A DNA stretch of 64,000 nt from Pantoea septica (GCF_002095575.1 NZ_MLJJ01000021.1:1-64000), one strand, 5' to 3'; counted from the stretch's first letter, positions 19,256-30,867 are shown. Program-made: numbers and translations. Notes: generated by a model not told the origin, from the sequence alone.

Positions 19256-21231
19256 AAACTATCGTCTTCGCCTACGCCGAAATGGGCTGTGCGGGCATCA
19301 GCGCGTTGCTGAACGCCGGATATGAAATCAGCGCCATCTTTACCCATGCCGACACCTCGCCGGAAAGCCACGCCTTTCCCTCCGTGGCGCGCCTGGCGGC
19401 AGAGCAGGGCATTCCGGTTTACGCGCCGGAAGATGCCAGCCATCCGCTGTGGGTCGACCGCATTAAAGCGATGCAGCCTGACTTTATCTTCTCGTTCTAC
19501 TACCGCGCGCTGCTGAGCGACAGCATTCTCCGCACCGCCCGCGTGGGCGCCTTTAACCTGCACGGTTCGCTGCTGCCGAAATACCGCGGCCGCGCGCCGC
19601 TCAACTGGGTGCTGGTCAACGGCGAAACGGAAACCGGCGTGACGCTGCACCATATGGTGAAGCGCGCCGACGCGGGGGATATCGTGGCGCAGCAGCGCGT
19701 GGCGATCGATGCGCAGGACAACGCCCTGACGCTGCACCGCAAGCTGGTCGCCTGTGCTTCCGAACTGCTGGAGGGGGCGCTGCCGGCAATGAAGCGCGGC
19801 GAGATCGCCGCGCGCCCGCAGAACCACAGCGAGGCGACCCTGGTCGGCCGCCGCACGCCGGACGACGGGCGCATCAACTGGGGGTGGCCGGCGCAGCGGG
19901 TGAATAACCTGGTGCGCGCCGTCACCGATCCCTGGCCGGGGGCCTTCGCCTTTGCCGGCACGCTGAAATTCGTGGTGTGGAAAGGGCGCGTGCACGCAGA
20001 CGCGCCGCCGGCGAAGCCCGGCACGGTGCTGTCGGTGGATCCCTTTCTCATCGCCTGCGGCGACGGCGCGCTGGAGGTGCTGACCGGCCAGAGCGACAAC
20101 GGCGTCTATATGAACGGCAGCCAGCTGGCGCAAAGCCTGGGCATGGTGCCGGGCGCGCTGCTCTATTCGCAGCCGGTTGCCGCGGTGAAGCGGCGTACCC
20201 GCGTGTTGATCCTCGGCGTCAACGGTTTTATCGGCAACCACCTGACCGAACGTCTGCTGCAGGATGACAACTTCGAGGTTTACGGGCTCGATATCGGCTC
20301 TGACGCCATCAGCCGTTTCCTCGACCAGCCGCGTTTCCACTTTGTCGAAGGCGATATCAGCATTCACTCCGAATGGATTGAGTACCACATCAAGAAGTGC
20401 GACGTGGTGCTGCCGCTGGTGGCGATCGCCACGCCGATTGAGTACACCCGTAACCCGCTGCGCGTGTTCGAGCTCGACTTCGAAGAGAACCTGAAGATTA
20501 TTCGCGACTGCGTGAAGTATAAAAAGCGCATCATCTTCCCCTCTACCTCCGAAGTCTACGGCATGTGTACCGACAGCCACTTCGACGAGGATCACTCTAA
20601 TCTGGTGGTCGGTCCGATCAACAAGCAGCGCTGGATCTACTCGGTGTCGAAACAGCTGCTGGACCGCGTCATCTGGGCCTACAGCGAAAAAGAGGGGCTG
20701 CGCTTCACGCTGTTCCGCCCGTTTAACTGGATGGGGCCGCGTCTCGATAACCTGAATGCCGCCCGTATCGGCAGCTCGCGCGCCATTACCCAGCTCATCC
20801 TTAACCTGGTGGAAGGTTCGCCGATCAAGCTGATCGACGGCGGCGCGCAAAAGCGCTGCTTCACCGATATTCGCGACGGCATCGAAGCGCTGTTCCGCAT
20901 CATTGAAAACAAAAACGGCAACTGCGACGGCCAGATCGTCAACATCGGCAATCCCGACAACGAGGCCAGCATCAAAGAGCTGGCGGAGCATCTGCTGGCC
21001 AGCTTCGAGCGCCATCCGCTGCGCGACCGCTTTCCGCCGTTTGCCGGTTTCCGCGAGGTGGAGAGCAGCAGCTACTACGGCAAGGGCTATCAGGACGTCG
21101 AGCACCGCAAGCCCTCGATCAAAAACGCGCGTCGTCTGCTGAACTGGACGCCGACGGTGGAGATGGACACCACTATCGATAACACGCTCGATTTCTTCCT
21201 GCGCACCGTCGAGCTGCAGGAGAAGCCATGA
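19252..21231 (+). CDS. arnA: Bifunctional UDP-Ara4N formyltransferase / UDP-glucuronate decarboxylase
   Basis: 659 residues (E. coli 660). Residues 1-~300 are the formyltransferase, with [19 protein letters not shown] around residue 100. Residues ~315-659 are the SDR decarboxylase, with [10 protein letters not shown] near 316 for NAD and the Y-x-x-x-K pair in IYSVSKQLL near 463. It oxidatively decarboxylates UDP-glucuronate and formylates UDP-Ara4N. Both active sites look intact. It overlaps neighbours by 4 bases at each end. Confidence 0.97.
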   Translation: MKTIVFAYAEMGCAGISALLNAGYEISAIFTHADTSPESHAFPSVARLAAEQGIPVYAPEDASHPLWVDRIKAMQPDFIFSFYYRALLSDSILRTARVGAFNLHGSLLPKYRGRAPLNWVLVNGETETGVTLHHMVKRADAGDIVAQQRVAIDAQDNALTLHRKLVACASELLEGALPAMKRGEIAARPQNHSEATLVGRRTPDDGRINWGWPAQRVNNLVRAVTDPWPGAFAFAGTLKFVVWKGRVHADAPPAKPGTVLSVDPFLIACGDGALEVLTGQSDNGVYMNGSQLAQSLGMVPGALLYSQPVAAVKRRTRVLILGVNGFIGNHLTERLLQDDNFEVYGLDIGSDAISRFLDQPRFHFVEGDISIHSEWIEYHIKKCDVVLPLVAIATPIEYTRNPLRVFELDFEENLKIIRDCVKYKKRIIFPSTSEVYGMCTDSHFDEDHSNLVVGPINKQRWIYSVSKQLLDRVIWAYSEKEGLRFTLFRPFNWMGPRLDNLNAARIGSSRAITQLILNLVEGSPIKLIDGGAQKRCFTDIRDGIEALFRIIENKNGNCDGQIVNIGNPDNEASIKELAEHLLASFERHPLRDRFPPFAGFREVESSSYYGKGYQDVEHRKPSIKNARRLLNWTPTVEMDTTIDNTLDFFLRTVELQEKP

Positions 21232-22112
21232 GGAAAGTCGGGCTGCGCGTCGACGTCGACACCTGGCGGGGCACGAAGCTGGGGGTGCCGGCGCTGCTGG
21301 ATCAGTTCAGCCTGCATCAGCTGCAGGCGAGCTTCTTTTTTAGCGTCGGGCCGGACAACATGGGACGCCACCTGTGGCGTCTGATGAAGCCGCGCTTTCT
21401 GTGGAAGATGCTGCGCTCGCGCGCGGCATCGCTCTACGGCTGGGACATCCTGCTGGCGGGCACCGCCTGGCCGGGACGGGATATCGGGCGCGGGCTGGCC
21501 GACATTATGCGCGCGGCGGCGGAGCACCATGAAATCGGATTGCACGCCTGGGATCATTTTGCCTGGCAAACCTGGGCGGGCGTCTGGCCGCAGGGAACGC
21601 TGAGCGAGCAGATTGCGCGCGGCAAGCATGCGCTGGAGGCGATAACAGGTGACGTTGTCACATGCTCCGCCGTGGCGGGATGGCGCGCCGATACGCGCGT
21701 GATCGCCGCTAAAGAGGGATTCGGCTTTCGCTTTAACAGCGACTGCCGCGGCAGCGGCCCCTTTATCCCGCTGCTGGCCGACGGCAGTCCGGCGACGGTG
21801 CAAATCCCGGTGACTCTGCCCACCTGGGATGAGGTGGTCGGGCAGCAGGTGAGCGCAGCGGCGTTCAACGACTACATCCTCGAACAAATGCAGGCCGCCA
21901 GCGGCTCGCCGGTTTACACCATTCATGCCGAGGTCGAGGGCATCGTGGGGCTGCCCGCCTTCCGCGAGCTGCTGACGCGCGCCGAACGGATGGGCATTCG
22001 CTTCTGTCCGCTCAGCGAGCTGCTGCCTGAGGATCTGGCGACGCTGCCGCAGGGCAAGGTGGTGCGCGGCGAAATCGCCGGGCGCGAAGGCTGGCTGGGC
22101 TGCCAGCGTTAA
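21228..22112 (+). CDS. arnD: 4-deoxy-4-formamido-L-arabinose-phosphoundecaprenol deformylase
   Basis: 294 residues (E. coli 296), polysaccharide deacetylase fold. The metal-binding motif RVDVDTWRG lies near residues 7-15, with [10 protein letters not shown] near residue 100. It removes the formyl group from the lipid-linked sugar, making Und-P-Ara4N ready for transfer. Translation is coupled to arnA by an ATGA overlap. Confidence 0.95.
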   Translation: MRKVGLRVDVDTWRGTKLGVPALLDQFSLHQLQASFFFSVGPDNMGRHLWRLMKPRFLWKMLRSRAASLYGWDILLAGTAWPGRDIGRGLADIMRAAAEHHEIGLHAWDHFAWQTWAGVWPQGTLSEQIARGKHALEAITGDVVTCSAVAGWRADTRVIAAKEGFGFRFNSDCRGSGPFIPLLADGSPATVQIPVTLPTWDEVVGQQVSAAAFNDYILEQMQAASGSPVYTIHAEVEGIVGLPAFRELLTRAERMGIRFCPLSELLPEDLATLPQGKVVRGEIAGREGWLGCQR

Positions 22113-22133
22113 CTCAAGACAGGACCTTTCTCT

Positions 22134-23807
22134 ATGTGGACACCGATGCGCGCAGGGACGAAAACGGCGCTGCTGCTGGCGCTTTTCGTCCTCTATTACC
22201 TGATCCCAATTGAGTTCCGCAGCCTGTGGCAGCCGGATGAGACCCGCTACGCCGAGATCAGCCGCGAAATGGTGGCGGGCGGCAGCTGGGTGGTGCCGCA
22301 TTTTTTCGGCCTGCGCTACTTTGAAAAACCGATTGCCGGCTACTGGGTCAATAACATCGGCCAGCTGCTGTTCGGCCACACCCTGTTCGGCGTGCGCGCG
22401 GGCGCCATTTTCAGCACGGCGCTGAGCGCGCTGCTCATCTACTGGCTCGGCGCGCGGATGTTCGCCAGCCGCGCCGTCGCGCTCAGCGGCAGCGTGATTT
22501 TTCTTACCTCGCTGCTGGTATACGGTATCGGCACCTACGCGGTGCTCGATCCCATTCTGCTGCTGTGGCTGGTGGCGGCGATGTGCAGCTACTGGCTGGC
22601 GGCCCACGCGAGCGGCACGCGGCAGCGGCTGTGGGGCTATCCGCTGCTCGGCGTCGCCTGCGCCATGGGCTTTATGACCAAGGGCTTTCTGGCGCTGGCG
22701 GTGCCGGTGCTGGCGATTGCGCCCTGGGCCCTCTGGCAGCGTCGCTTCGGCGAACTGCTGCGCTGGGGGATGCTGACCGTCGCGACGGCGCTGGCGATTA
22801 GCGCGCCCTGGGCGCTGGCGATCGCGCGGCAGGAAGGGGATTTCTGGCACTACTTCTTCTGGGTCGAGCATATCCAGCGTTTCGCCGATGCCGATGCCCA
22901 GCATAAGGCGCCATTCTGGTACTACCTGCCGGTGATGCTGGCGGGTTCGCTGCCCTGGCTGGCGCTGCTGCCCGGCGCGCTGGCCTCGGCATGGCGGCGG
23001 CGCGGAGAGCAGGCCGACGCCGCCTACCTGTTAAGCTGGGTGCTGCTGCCGCTGCTGTTTTTCAGCATCGCCAAAGGCAAACTGCCCACCTACATCCTGC
23101 CGTGCTTCGCGCCGCTGGCGCTGCTGATGGCACGCTACGCCCATAGCGGCGGCGCACGGCTCGGCAGCGTGTTCCGCATCAACGGCAGGATCAATTTGCT
23201 GTTCGGCCTGATCGCTGCCGCGGCGGTCGTCCTGTTTCTCGCGCCCTGGGGGCTGGCGCGCCATCCGCTCTACGCTCGCGACGAGACGCTGCGTGCGGCG
23301 GCGGCGGCGGCGGCCTTTGCCGGCTGGGGCATCGCGGGCTGGCTGAGCCTGCGGCCGGGCGACAACCGCTGGCAGCTGGCGGCGCTCTGTCCGCTGGCGC
23401 TGGCGCTGCTGGTGGGGTACGCCATTCCGCAGAAGGTGCGCGATTCGAAGCTGCCGCTGAGCTTCGTCAGCGCGGTGCGCGAGCGGCTGGCGGGCAGCCG
23501 CTATCTGCTGGCGGACAATCCCGGCGTCGCCTCGGCGATCGCCTGGACGCTGCGCCGCAGCGACATCACGCTCTACGACGCCAAAGGCGAGGTGGAGTAT
23601 GGCCTGAGCTATCCCGATGCGCAGGCGCGCTACGTCGATGGCGCGGCCTTCGCCGACTGGCTGCAGGCGCACCGTCGTCACGGGCACGTGGCGGTGATCA
23701 TGATGCTCAACGCGGGCGAGAGCGCGCCGGACGCAGCTATGCCGACGCCGGACGAGAGGTATCGGCAGGGACGGCTGGTTTACTTCGGCTATGACGAAAA
23801 ACCATGA
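22134..23807 (+). CDS. arnT: Lipid A 4-amino-4-deoxy-L-arabinosyltransferase
   Basis: 557 residues (E. coli 550), a GT83 membrane transferase that adds L-Ara4N to lipid A phosphates on the periplasmic side, the step that lowers affinity for polymyxin. About 12 membrane segments are seen. The first periplasmic loop holds WQPDETRYAEISREM (near residue 32) with the catalytic acidic residues, and FWHYFFWVEHIQRF is near residue 240. It starts 21 bases after arnD, behind AGGA; a second ATG at 22146 is possible. It overlaps arnE by 4 bases. Confidence 0.96.
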   Translation: MWTPMRAGTKTALLLALFVLYYLIPIEFRSLWQPDETRYAEISREMVAGGSWVVPHFFGLRYFEKPIAGYWVNNIGQLLFGHTLFGVRAGAIFSTALSALLIYWLGARMFASRAVALSGSVIFLTSLLVYGIGTYAVLDPILLLWLVAAMCSYWLAAHASGTRQRLWGYPLLGVACAMGFMTKGFLALAVPVLAIAPWALWQRRFGELLRWGMLTVATALAISAPWALAIARQEGDFWHYFFWVEHIQRFADADAQHKAPFWYYLPVMLAGSLPWLALLPGALASAWRRRGEQADAAYLLSWVLLPLLFFSIAKGKLPTYILPCFAPLALLMARYAHSGGARLGSVFRINGRINLLFGLIAAAAVVLFLAPWGLARHPLYARDETLRAAAAAAAFAGWGIAGWLSLRPGDNRWQLAALCPLALALLVGYAIPQKVRDSKLPLSFVSAVRERLAGSRYLLADNPGVASAIAWTLRRSDITLYDAKGEVEYGLSYPDAQARYVDGAAFADWLQAHRRHGHVAVIMMLNAGESAPDAAMPTPDERYRQGRLVYFGYDEKP

Positions 23808-24136
23808 GCCTGCTGCTGATGGTGCTGGTAAGCCTGCTGAGCTGCCTCGCGCAGCTCTGCCAGAAGCAGGCGGCGACCCTCGGCGCGCGCGGCGGTAAAC
23901 GCCGTATGATGCTGTGGATTGGCTTAAGCCTGCTGCTGCTGGGCGTCGCGATGCTGCTCTGGCTGTGGGTGCTGCGACGGGTGCCGGTCAGCGTCGCCTA
24001 TCCGATGCTCAGCATTAACTTTGTGCTGGTGGCGCTCGCCGCGCGGCTGATCTGGCGGGAAAGCTACACGCGGCGGCAATGGCTCGGCACGCTGGCGATC
24101 GTGGCGGGCGTGGCGCTGATCGGGAGTCATCTGTGA
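23804..24136 (+). CDS. arnE: Und-P-Ara4N flippase subunit ArnE
   Basis: 110 residues, four membrane helices, small multidrug resistance/EamA-type fold. Together with ArnF it is proposed to flip undecaprenyl-phosphate-Ara4N across the inner membrane. LRRVPVSVAYPMLSINFVLV near residue 55 is the family signature. ATGA overlap with arnT, GTGA overlap with arnF. Confidence 0.93.
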   Translation: MSLLLMVLVSLLSCLAQLCQKQAATLGARGGKRRMMLWIGLSLLLLGVAMLLWLWVLRRVPVSVAYPMLSINFVLVALAARLIWRESYTRRQWLGTLAIVAGVALIGSHL

Positions 24137-24516
24137 AAGGCGTGATGCTGGCGATCGGTTCGGTGCTGCTGGTGACGCTGGCGCAGCTGACGCTGCGCCT
24201 GGCGATGCGCGATTTCCCGCCCGTCGAAGAGTGGCTGAGTCTCGACGGGATGCGCCATGCCGCCACGCTGCTGCCGCTCGCTGCCGGGCTGGGAGCCTAT
24301 GCGCTGTCCATGCTCTGCTGGATGATGGCGCTCCGCCATCTGCCGCTCAACCGGCTCTATCCGCTGCTGAGCCTGAGCTACGTGCTGGTATGGGCGGCCG
24401 CCGTGCTGCTCCCGGCTTTCGGCGAGCCCTTTCGCTGGAGCGGCCTGGCGGGGGTGCTGCTGATCGTGCTGGGCCTGCTGGCGGTTGCCATCCCGCCGCG
24501 CCGGAAAAAGCTATAA
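24133..24516 (+). CDS. arnF: Und-P-Ara4N flippase subunit ArnF
   Basis: 127 residues using the GTG at 24133 that overlaps the arnE stop as GTGA; a longer frame from 24079 would lie within arnE and is rejected. Four membrane helices; LPLNRLYPLLSLSYVLVW near residue 75 matches the partner signature. It is the last gene of the operon. Its stop overlaps the stop of the convergent diguanylate cyclase gene by 6 bases. Confidence 0.92.
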   Translation: MKGVMLAIGSVLLVTLAQLTLRLAMRDFPPVEEWLSLDGMRHAATLLPLAAGLGAYALSMLCWMMALRHLPLNRLYPLLSLSYVLVWAAAVLLPAFGEPFRWSGLAGVLLIVLGLLAVAIPPRRKKL

Positions 24517-26034
24517 CAGGCAGATGCCGTCCGTCCCCGCAATGCAGTTGCGTCCCGCTTTTTTCGCCACATAAAGCGCCTCGTCGGCGGCCAGCTTGAG
24601 CGAATCAGGCGAGTCGCCGGGCGGCGCGGCGCTGATACCCGCGCTCAGGGTGACGATTTTATCCGGCAGATCGCTCGCCTCATGGGGCAGCGCCGCGCGG
24701 CGAATCGCCTCCAGCGCCCGGTGAGCGACATTCTCAGCGTCGCGGGCGTGGGTGCCCGGCAGAATAATGGCGAACTCTTCGCCGCCGTAGCGCGTAACCC
24801 GGTCGGTTCCGCGCAGCGGCAGGTGTTTGAGCACCGCCGCCACTTCCTGCAGGCAGCGATCGCCGGCGATATGGCCATACTCATCGTTGTAGCGCTTGAA
24901 AAAGTCCACATCGAACATAATCAGCGAGACGGGCGAGGCGGCGCCCCGCAGGCTCTTCTCCAGATAAAAATCGAACTGCCGCCGGTTGCCCAGGCCGGTC
25001 AGGCCATCCAGCATCGCCAGATCGCTCAGCGTGCCGTTGAGCCGCGTCAGCTCATCCTGCGAGCGCATCAGCGCCTGCTGGCTGCGCTGGTTGGCGCGCA
25101 GCTGACGCAGCACCAGATAGCCGAACAGCAGCACCAGCAGCCAGGTAAAGATATTCACGCTGATGCCGGTGATATTGCTCTTCCACCAGGCGTGCCGGAT
25201 CGCCCGGGTTTCATAGCCGACCGCCACCACCAGCGGATAGCGCTCCAGCCGGGCGTAGCCGAAAAGGCGCTCCTCGCCGTCGAGGCGACTGTCCCAGGTG
25301 GCGCTGCCAATGCGCGACTGGCTCAGCAGGCGGGTAAACAGCGGGCTGGAAGAGAGGCTGCGGTTGAGCATGCTGTCGGGAAAAGGGCGGGCGTAAAGCA
25401 AGACGCCGTCGGTGTTCATCAGGGCCAGCAGATCGCCCGGGCTCTGTTCATACCAGCCGTAAAACTGGCGGAAAAAAGCGACTTTTACCGAACCGAGCGC
25501 CACGCCGCGGAAATTGCCCGCCGCGTCGTTAAGCCGCAGAGAAACCGGGATCACCAGCTCGTCGGCGCTGCGGCTGCGAATGACGTGGCCGATGTGCGCG
25601 CCCGGATCGGCATGGTCGCGGTGCCAGATAAAGGACTCGCGGTCGGCGTTGTTCATCTGCTTAAACTGCATGTCGCGCGAGGTGGCCAGCCAGTTGCCCT
25701 CTTTATCATAAACAAAGAGTCCGGCCAGCTGCGGCAGCGGCAGCGAGAGTCCGGCCAGAATGCCGTTTCTGCCGCTGTAGGCCGCAGGACGGCTAAACAC
25801 CTCGTCTCCCTGGCGGGCGATCTCATCCAGCGCGATATTGACCTGTAAAAAGGTGTCCTGCGCCTGGCGGGAGAGCGAGAGCGACTGGTTGCGCGCCTGC
25901 ACCGAGACATCCTGCAGCCGGTTCTGCCACGACTGCCAGAGCGCCCAGCTGCAGGCCGTCACGATAAAAACGCTGATGAATAGCAGAAACAGCAGCACAA
26001 AGCGCTCTGTTTTCCTGGAGCGGGGCAAGGGCAA
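24511..26034 (-). CDS. Membrane diguanylate cyclase with periplasmic Cache-type sensor
   Basis: 507 residues from a TTG start at 26034 preceded by GGAGAG; an ATG at 26157 would add 41 residues of unlikely sequence. The N-terminal membrane helix (about residues 11-31) is followed by a ~230-residue periplasmic domain resembling dCache, a second helix near 290-310 and a GGDEF domain. The active-site motif is GGEEF (about 417-421), with the inhibitory I-site RGTD five residues upstream. It makes cyclic di-GMP, with feedback inhibition expected. The ligand is unknown. It converges on arnF. Confidence 0.85.
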   Translation of the reverse strand: MPLPRSRKTERFVLLFLLFISVFIVTACSWALWQSWQNRLQDVSVQARNQSLSLSRQAQDTFLQVNIALDEIARQGDEVFSRPAAYSGRNGILAGLSLPLPQLAGLFVYDKEGNWLATSRDMQFKQMNNADRESFIWHRDHADPGAHIGHVIRSRSADELVIPVSLRLNDAAGNFRGVALGSVKVAFFRQFYGWYEQSPGDLLALMNTDGVLLYARPFPDSMLNRSLSSSPLFTRLLSQSRIGSATWDSRLDGEERLFGYARLERYPLVVAVGYETRAIRHAWWKSNITGISVNIFTWLLVLLFGYLVLRQLRANQRSQQALMRSQDELTRLNGTLSDLAMLDGLTGLGNRRQFDFYLEKSLRGAASPVSLIMFDVDFFKRYNDEYGHIAGDRCLQEVAAVLKHLPLRGTDRVTRYGGEEFAIILPGTHARDAENVAHRALEAIRRAALPHEASDLPDKIVTLSAGISAAPPGDSPDSLKLAADEALYVAKKAGRNCIAGTDGICLL

Positions 26035-26188
26035 AGTCTCTCTCCGGTAAAACAACGGGTTATCTGTAAAAGGTAGCAGTAAAAAGCGGACCTGGCGGGA
26101 GCGGGAAGCGAGAGGGGCGCTGGCGGGTCGGGGAGAAGCGCAACGGCGAGATGGCACCCGCCGGGCGTAGAGAGCCCGCGACAGGGCA

Positions 26189-27681
26189 TTACGGCTGGTT
26201 CAAATCCGGCGTGCTTTTCAGGACCCTGACCGCCTGGGCGATATCGGGCGCCAGCCAGCGATCCTGCTGCCAGTTCGCCACCACCGCCCGCAGACGGTGC
26301 AGCGCCCGCCGCGTGCCCGAGGCGAGCGCCGCGTCGCCGTGAAAATCGAGCGCCTGGGCGGCGAGAAGGTACTCGATAGCCAGAATATGCCAGACGTTTT
26401 CCAGCAGCTTCAGCAGCTTGAGCGCCGCGCCGGTGCCCAGGCTGAGATGATCCTCCTGCAAGCCTGAGGTGACATAGTTATCCAGCACCGCGGGCTGCGC
26501 CAGCTGGCGATTCTCCGCACAGAGCGACGCCGCCACATACTGCGCGATCATCATACCGGAGTTAACGCCCGGCTGCGCCACCAGAAAGGGCGGCAGGCCG
26601 CTCACCAGCGGATTGACCAGCCGGTCGAGCCGCCGCTCGGCGATGCTGCCGATCTCCGCCATGGCGATCGCCAGCAGATCCGCCGCCATCGCCACCGACT
26701 CGCCGTGCGGGTTGGCCTGCGACACCACGCGCCAGCTTCCCGGCGTGCCGAGCACCAGGGGGTTGTCGGTACAGGCGTTGAGCTCGGTCTCGATCTGGCG
26801 CGCGGCGTGCGCGAACTGATCGCGGCTGGCGCCGTGCACCTGCGGCATCGATCGCAGGCTGAGCGCGTCCTGCGTGCGGACGCCAACGCTGGCCGCCAGC
26901 AGCGGACTGTCGCCCAGCAGCTGACGCAGCCGCTGGCCGCTGATCTGCATGCCGGGACTCGCCTTAAGCGCCAGCACCTCGGGGTCGAACGCCGCCAGCT
27001 GGCCGCGGAGCGCCTCGAAGCTCATCGCGCCGGTGACGTCCGCCCGGTTCAGCAGGCGCGCGGCATCGTCCAGCGCCAGGCAGGCGAGCCCCGTCATGCA
27101 GGGCGTACCGTTCACCAGGCTCAGCCCCTCTTTGGCGCCGGGGCGCCAGGGCGCCAGGCCAGCCAGCGCGAGCGCCTGCGCGGCGGGCATCTGCTGGTTT
27201 CGATACTCCACCTCGCCGACGCCGATGAGCGCCAGACCGATATGCGCCATATGGCTCAGGTAGCCGACCGATCCCTGCGACGGCACCTGCGGCGTAATCT
27301 GATGATTCAGCAGCGCCAGCATATGCTGCACCAGCCCGGCTGATACGCCCGATTTGCCGTGGCTGTAGTTGGCGATCGCCGCGCACAGAATGGCGCGCGC
27401 CTGCTCGCGCGTCAGCAGCGGGCCGACGCCGCAGGCGTGGCTCAGCAGGGTATTGCGCGACAGCTGGCTAAGCTGCTCGTCCGCCAGCGTGATATTGCAC
27501 AACGCGCCGAGGCCGGTGTTGACGCCGTAGGCGATCTGCCCGCTGGCGACGATCTCATCGACAATGGCGCGCCCCTGGGCGATACGCTGCCAGGCGCTGG
27601 CGCTTAAGCTTAACTCCGCGTCGTGCCGCGCCACCGCGACCAGATCCTGCCACTTTAGCGGCCCGTCGCCCCAGACCAGGG

Positions 27682-27685
<4 letters not shown>
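26189..27685 (-). CDS. Histidine/aromatic ammonia-lyase-like protein lacking the Ala-Ser-Gly triad
   Basis: 498 residues, HAL/PAL/TAL fold. Present are AYGVNTGLG (residues 52-60), [10 protein letters not shown], the RSMPQVHG arginine loop and CTDNPLV. However, where canonical HutH has GSVG-ASG, whose Ala-Ser-Gly cyclises to the MIO cofactor (142-144 in Pseudomonas HutH), this protein reads GSVG-YLS at 138-144. It may therefore be a non-MIO paralogue with a different reaction, or inactive. It is translationally coupled (ATGA) to an amino-acid ABC importer, which argues for a role in using the imported substrate. A gene symbol is withheld because the activity is uncertain. Confidence 0.75.
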
Positions 27686-28476
<791 letters not shown>

Positions 28477-28477
28477 A

Positions 28478-29206
28478 TTACTCTCCGACAAGCGGTTTAA
28501 CGGCGGACAACGGCTTTTTTGCCGTGCGATGCACCGGGGTCAGGCGACGCTCCAGCAGCGCGTAGAGCTGGACGATAATAAAGTTCAGCAGCAGGTAGAT
28601 AACCGCGGCGCAGAGAAACACCTCCATGGTGCGGTAGGTGCGCTGGATGATTTGCTGCGCCACGCCCGTCACGTCCCAGACGGTGACGAGGCTGGCCAGC
28701 GCGGTGGACTTCACCAGCAGAATCGCCTCGGTGGAGTAGGCGGGCAGCGCGTAGCGCAGCATCACCGGCGCGATAATGCGGCGCAGCAGCAGCCAGCGCG
28801 ACATGCCGCAGGCGAGGCCGGCCTCGACCTGGCCGGCGGGCACGGCGAGCAGCGCGCCGCGCAGGATTTCCGCCGTATAGGCCGCGGTACAGAGCGACAG
28901 CGCCAGCACCGCGCAAATAAACGGCTCGCGCAGGAACGGCCAGACGAAACTGTGGCGGATCACGCCGAACTGCCCAAGCCCGTAGTAGATAAGGAAGAGC
29001 TGGATCATCAGCGGCGAGCCGCGAAACACCAGAATGTAGCCGCGCGCGAAGCCGCTCAGCAGCCGCCAGCGGCTCATGCGCAGCGCCAGAATGCCGATCG
29101 CCAGCACGCCGCCGCACAGGAAGGCGCTGATAAACAGGCCGAGGGTGACCGGCAGGGCGGCGCTCAGCTTAAGAAAGGTGTCAGAGAGAAACGCGAAGTC
29201 AATCAT
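28478..29206 (-). CDS. Polar amino acid ABC importer, permease (HisM-like)
   Basis: 242 residues from the ATG at 29206 preceded by AAGGAG; a longer frame to 29248 would overlap the neighbouring permease. Five or so membrane segments, with the HisMQ-type EAA loop ([15 protein letters not shown]) near residue 130. Second permease of a heterodimeric amino-acid importer, 11 bases after its partner. Confidence 0.88.
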   Translation of the reverse strand: MIDFAFLSDTFLKLSAALPVTLGLFISAFLCGGVLAIGILALRMSRWRLLSGFARGYILVFRGSPLMIQLFLIYYGLGQFGVIRHSFVWPFLREPFICAVLALSLCTAAYTAEILRGALLAVPAGQVEAGLACGMSRWLLLRRIIAPVMLRYALPAYSTEAILLVKSTALASLVTVWDVTGVAQQIIQRTYRTMEVFLCAAVIYLLLNFIIVQLYALLERRLTPVHRTAKKPLSAVKPLVGE

Positions 29207-29217
29207 GCTGCTGCTCC

Positions 29218-29937
29218 TTAATGCTGCGCCGCGGTGCGGCTCTGCCACGCGCGTCCGAGGCGCGACTCCGCCCGACGAAACGCCTGATTAGACAGCAGCG
29301 TCAGCACCAGATAGCAGGCGCCGCCGACCAGGTAAAAGGTGAAATAATCGCGGGTGGAGCCGGCCGCGACCTGGCTGGCGCGCATCAGTTCGACGATGCC
29401 GGTCACCGAGACCAGCGCCGAATCTTTCAGGCTCATCTGCCAGACGTTCGACATGCCGGGCAGGGCGTAGCGCACCACCTGCGGCAGCAGAATGCGATGC
29501 GCGATGCGCCAGCGCGGCATGCCGATCGCCACCGCCGCCTCTACTTCGCCTTTGGCCAGCGCCAGGCGCGCCGCACGATAGACTTCGCCCTGATAGGAGC
29601 CGGAGATGAGCCCGATCGCCAGCGCGCCGATCAGAAACGGCGGCGCCTCGATAAAGCCGTCCGCGCCGAAAAGCTGGCCTACCAGCGTAATCAACCCGGA
29701 TCCGCCGAAATAGAACAGGTAGATCACCAGCAGTTCCGGAATGCCGCGAAACACTACCGAATAGCCCTCGCCCAGCCAGCGCAGCCAGCGGTGGGCGGAG
29801 AGCTTGGCGGCCGCCACGCCGGAGCCGACTACGGCGCCGATGATTAGCGCCGCCAGCGACAGCAGCAGCGTGGTGCAGGCGGCGCTCAGAATCAGTCGGC
29901 CCCAGCCGTCCGGGCCAAAACTCAGCAGGCTCATCAT
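29218..29937 (-). CDS. Polar amino acid ABC importer, permease (HisQ-like)
   Basis: 239 residues starting at tandem ATGs behind AGGAGAG. Five membrane segments; the EAA loop KGEVEAAVAIGMPRW is near residue 130. YSVVFRGIPELLVIYLFYFG near residue 60 is characteristic of HisQ/ArtQ/OccQ proteins. It sits 12 bases after the binding-protein gene in the same operon. Confidence 0.9.
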   Translation of the reverse strand: MMSLLSFGPDGWGRLILSAACTTLLLSLAALIIGAVVGSGVAAAKLSAHRWLRWLGEGYSVVFRGIPELLVIYLFYFGGSGLITLVGQLFGADGFIEAPPFLIGALAIGLISGSYQGEVYRAARLALAKGEVEAAVAIGMPRWRIAHRILLPQVVRYALPGMSNVWQMSLKDSALVSVTGIVELMRASQVAAGSTRDYFTFYLVGGACYLVLTLLSNQAFRRAESRLGRAWQSRTAAQH

Positions 29938-29949
29938 CTTTTACCTCTC

Positions 29950-30801
29950 CTACGGGGTGACGTCGGTTTTAAACCATTTTTCACTCAGCTTTTTCACCGT
30001 GCCGTCGGCCAGCGCGGCATGAATCGCTTCGTCGAGTTTGGCTTTGAGATCGCTGTCGGCCATGCGCACGCCCATCGCTTCGCCTTCGCCCCAGATCGGG
30101 CCGCCCAGCTGCGGACCGCTAAAGCTCAGGTTGGCGTTCTCTTTGCGCGCCAGCATCGACTGGGCGAAGGTGACATCATCGAACACCGCGTCGATGCGGC
30201 CCGATTGCAGATCGAGAATGGCGTCCGCCGACGCGGTGTATTCCCGCACCTCGGCGTCGCCTTTGAAGTATTTATCGATAAAGGGGGTGTAGACGGTGCC
30301 GGAGGCGATGCCAATGGTTTTGCCTTTTAGCGCCGCTTTAAGCGGGGCGATCGCCGCGTTGATCGCGGCCTCGTCATCATGCAGCTTAATGATGTGGCTA
30401 TCGGCCGGCAGCAGCGGATTATCTTTGCTGGTAATAAAGGTGGCGGGCGTAGAGGCGTACGGCGTGGTGAAGTTGACCACTTTTTTACGATCTGGCGTAA
30501 TCACGATCGCGTCCATGATCACATCATATTTGCCGGCATTGAGTCCGGCGATCATGCCGTCCCAGTTCTGTACCACCAGCTTGCACTGGACGCCCATGCG
30601 CTTGCATAGGTCTTCCATCAGTTCTGGTTCAAAGCCGCCCAGCTTGCCGCCCGGCAGCGTCAGGTTCCAGGGCTCATAGCTGCCTTCGGTCGCTATGGTA
30701 ATCGATTTCCACTCTTTGGCCTGCGCCGCCGCGCCGCTCAGCAGCAGCGAGGCGAAAAGGGTGGTGAGGCAAAAACGACGAATAGGTGCGCGTTGCGTCA
30801 T
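29950..30801 (-). CDS. Periplasmic polar amino acid binding protein
   Basis: 283 residues from the ATG at 30801 behind AGGAGA; further upstream in-frame codons lack a ribosome site and precede the signal peptide. The signal peptide ends near ASLLLSGAAAQA. SBP_bac_3 family: GSYEPWNLTLPGG near the mature start, AGKYDVIMDAI..T..RKKVVNFT.PY as the hinge signature and GRIDAVFDD near residue 205. It is the first gene of the operon binding protein, permease, permease, ATPase, lyase-like. Promoter control probably runs through the two palindromes upstream. Confidence 0.9.
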   Translation of the reverse strand: MTQRAPIRRFCLTTLFASLLLSGAAAQAKEWKSITIATEGSYEPWNLTLPGGKLGGFEPELMEDLCKRMGVQCKLVVQNWDGMIAGLNAGKYDVIMDAIVITPDRKKVVNFTTPYASTPATFITSKDNPLLPADSHIIKLHDDEAAINAAIAPLKAALKGKTIGIASGTVYTPFIDKYFKGDAEVREYTASADAILDLQSGRIDAVFDDVTFAQSMLARKENANLSFSGPQLGGPIWGEGEAMGVRMADSDLKAKLDEAIHAALADGTVKKLSEKWFKTDVTP

Positions 30802-30867
30802 GCGGCTTCTCCTGGTGAGCGATCGATTCAGGCGATCTCGTAGCGAGATCAGTGCAAATGACATTTC

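Noticed and set aside
19210..21105. 631-residue frame opposite arnC/arnA
   Set aside because: Shadow of GC-rich coding sequence on the other strand: low-complexity Arg/Ala/His-rich composition, no ribosome site, fully covers a well-supported gene.
21090..22904. 604-residue frame opposite arnA/arnD/arnT
   Set aside because: Same kind of antisense shadow; composition is not protein-like and it crosses three genes.
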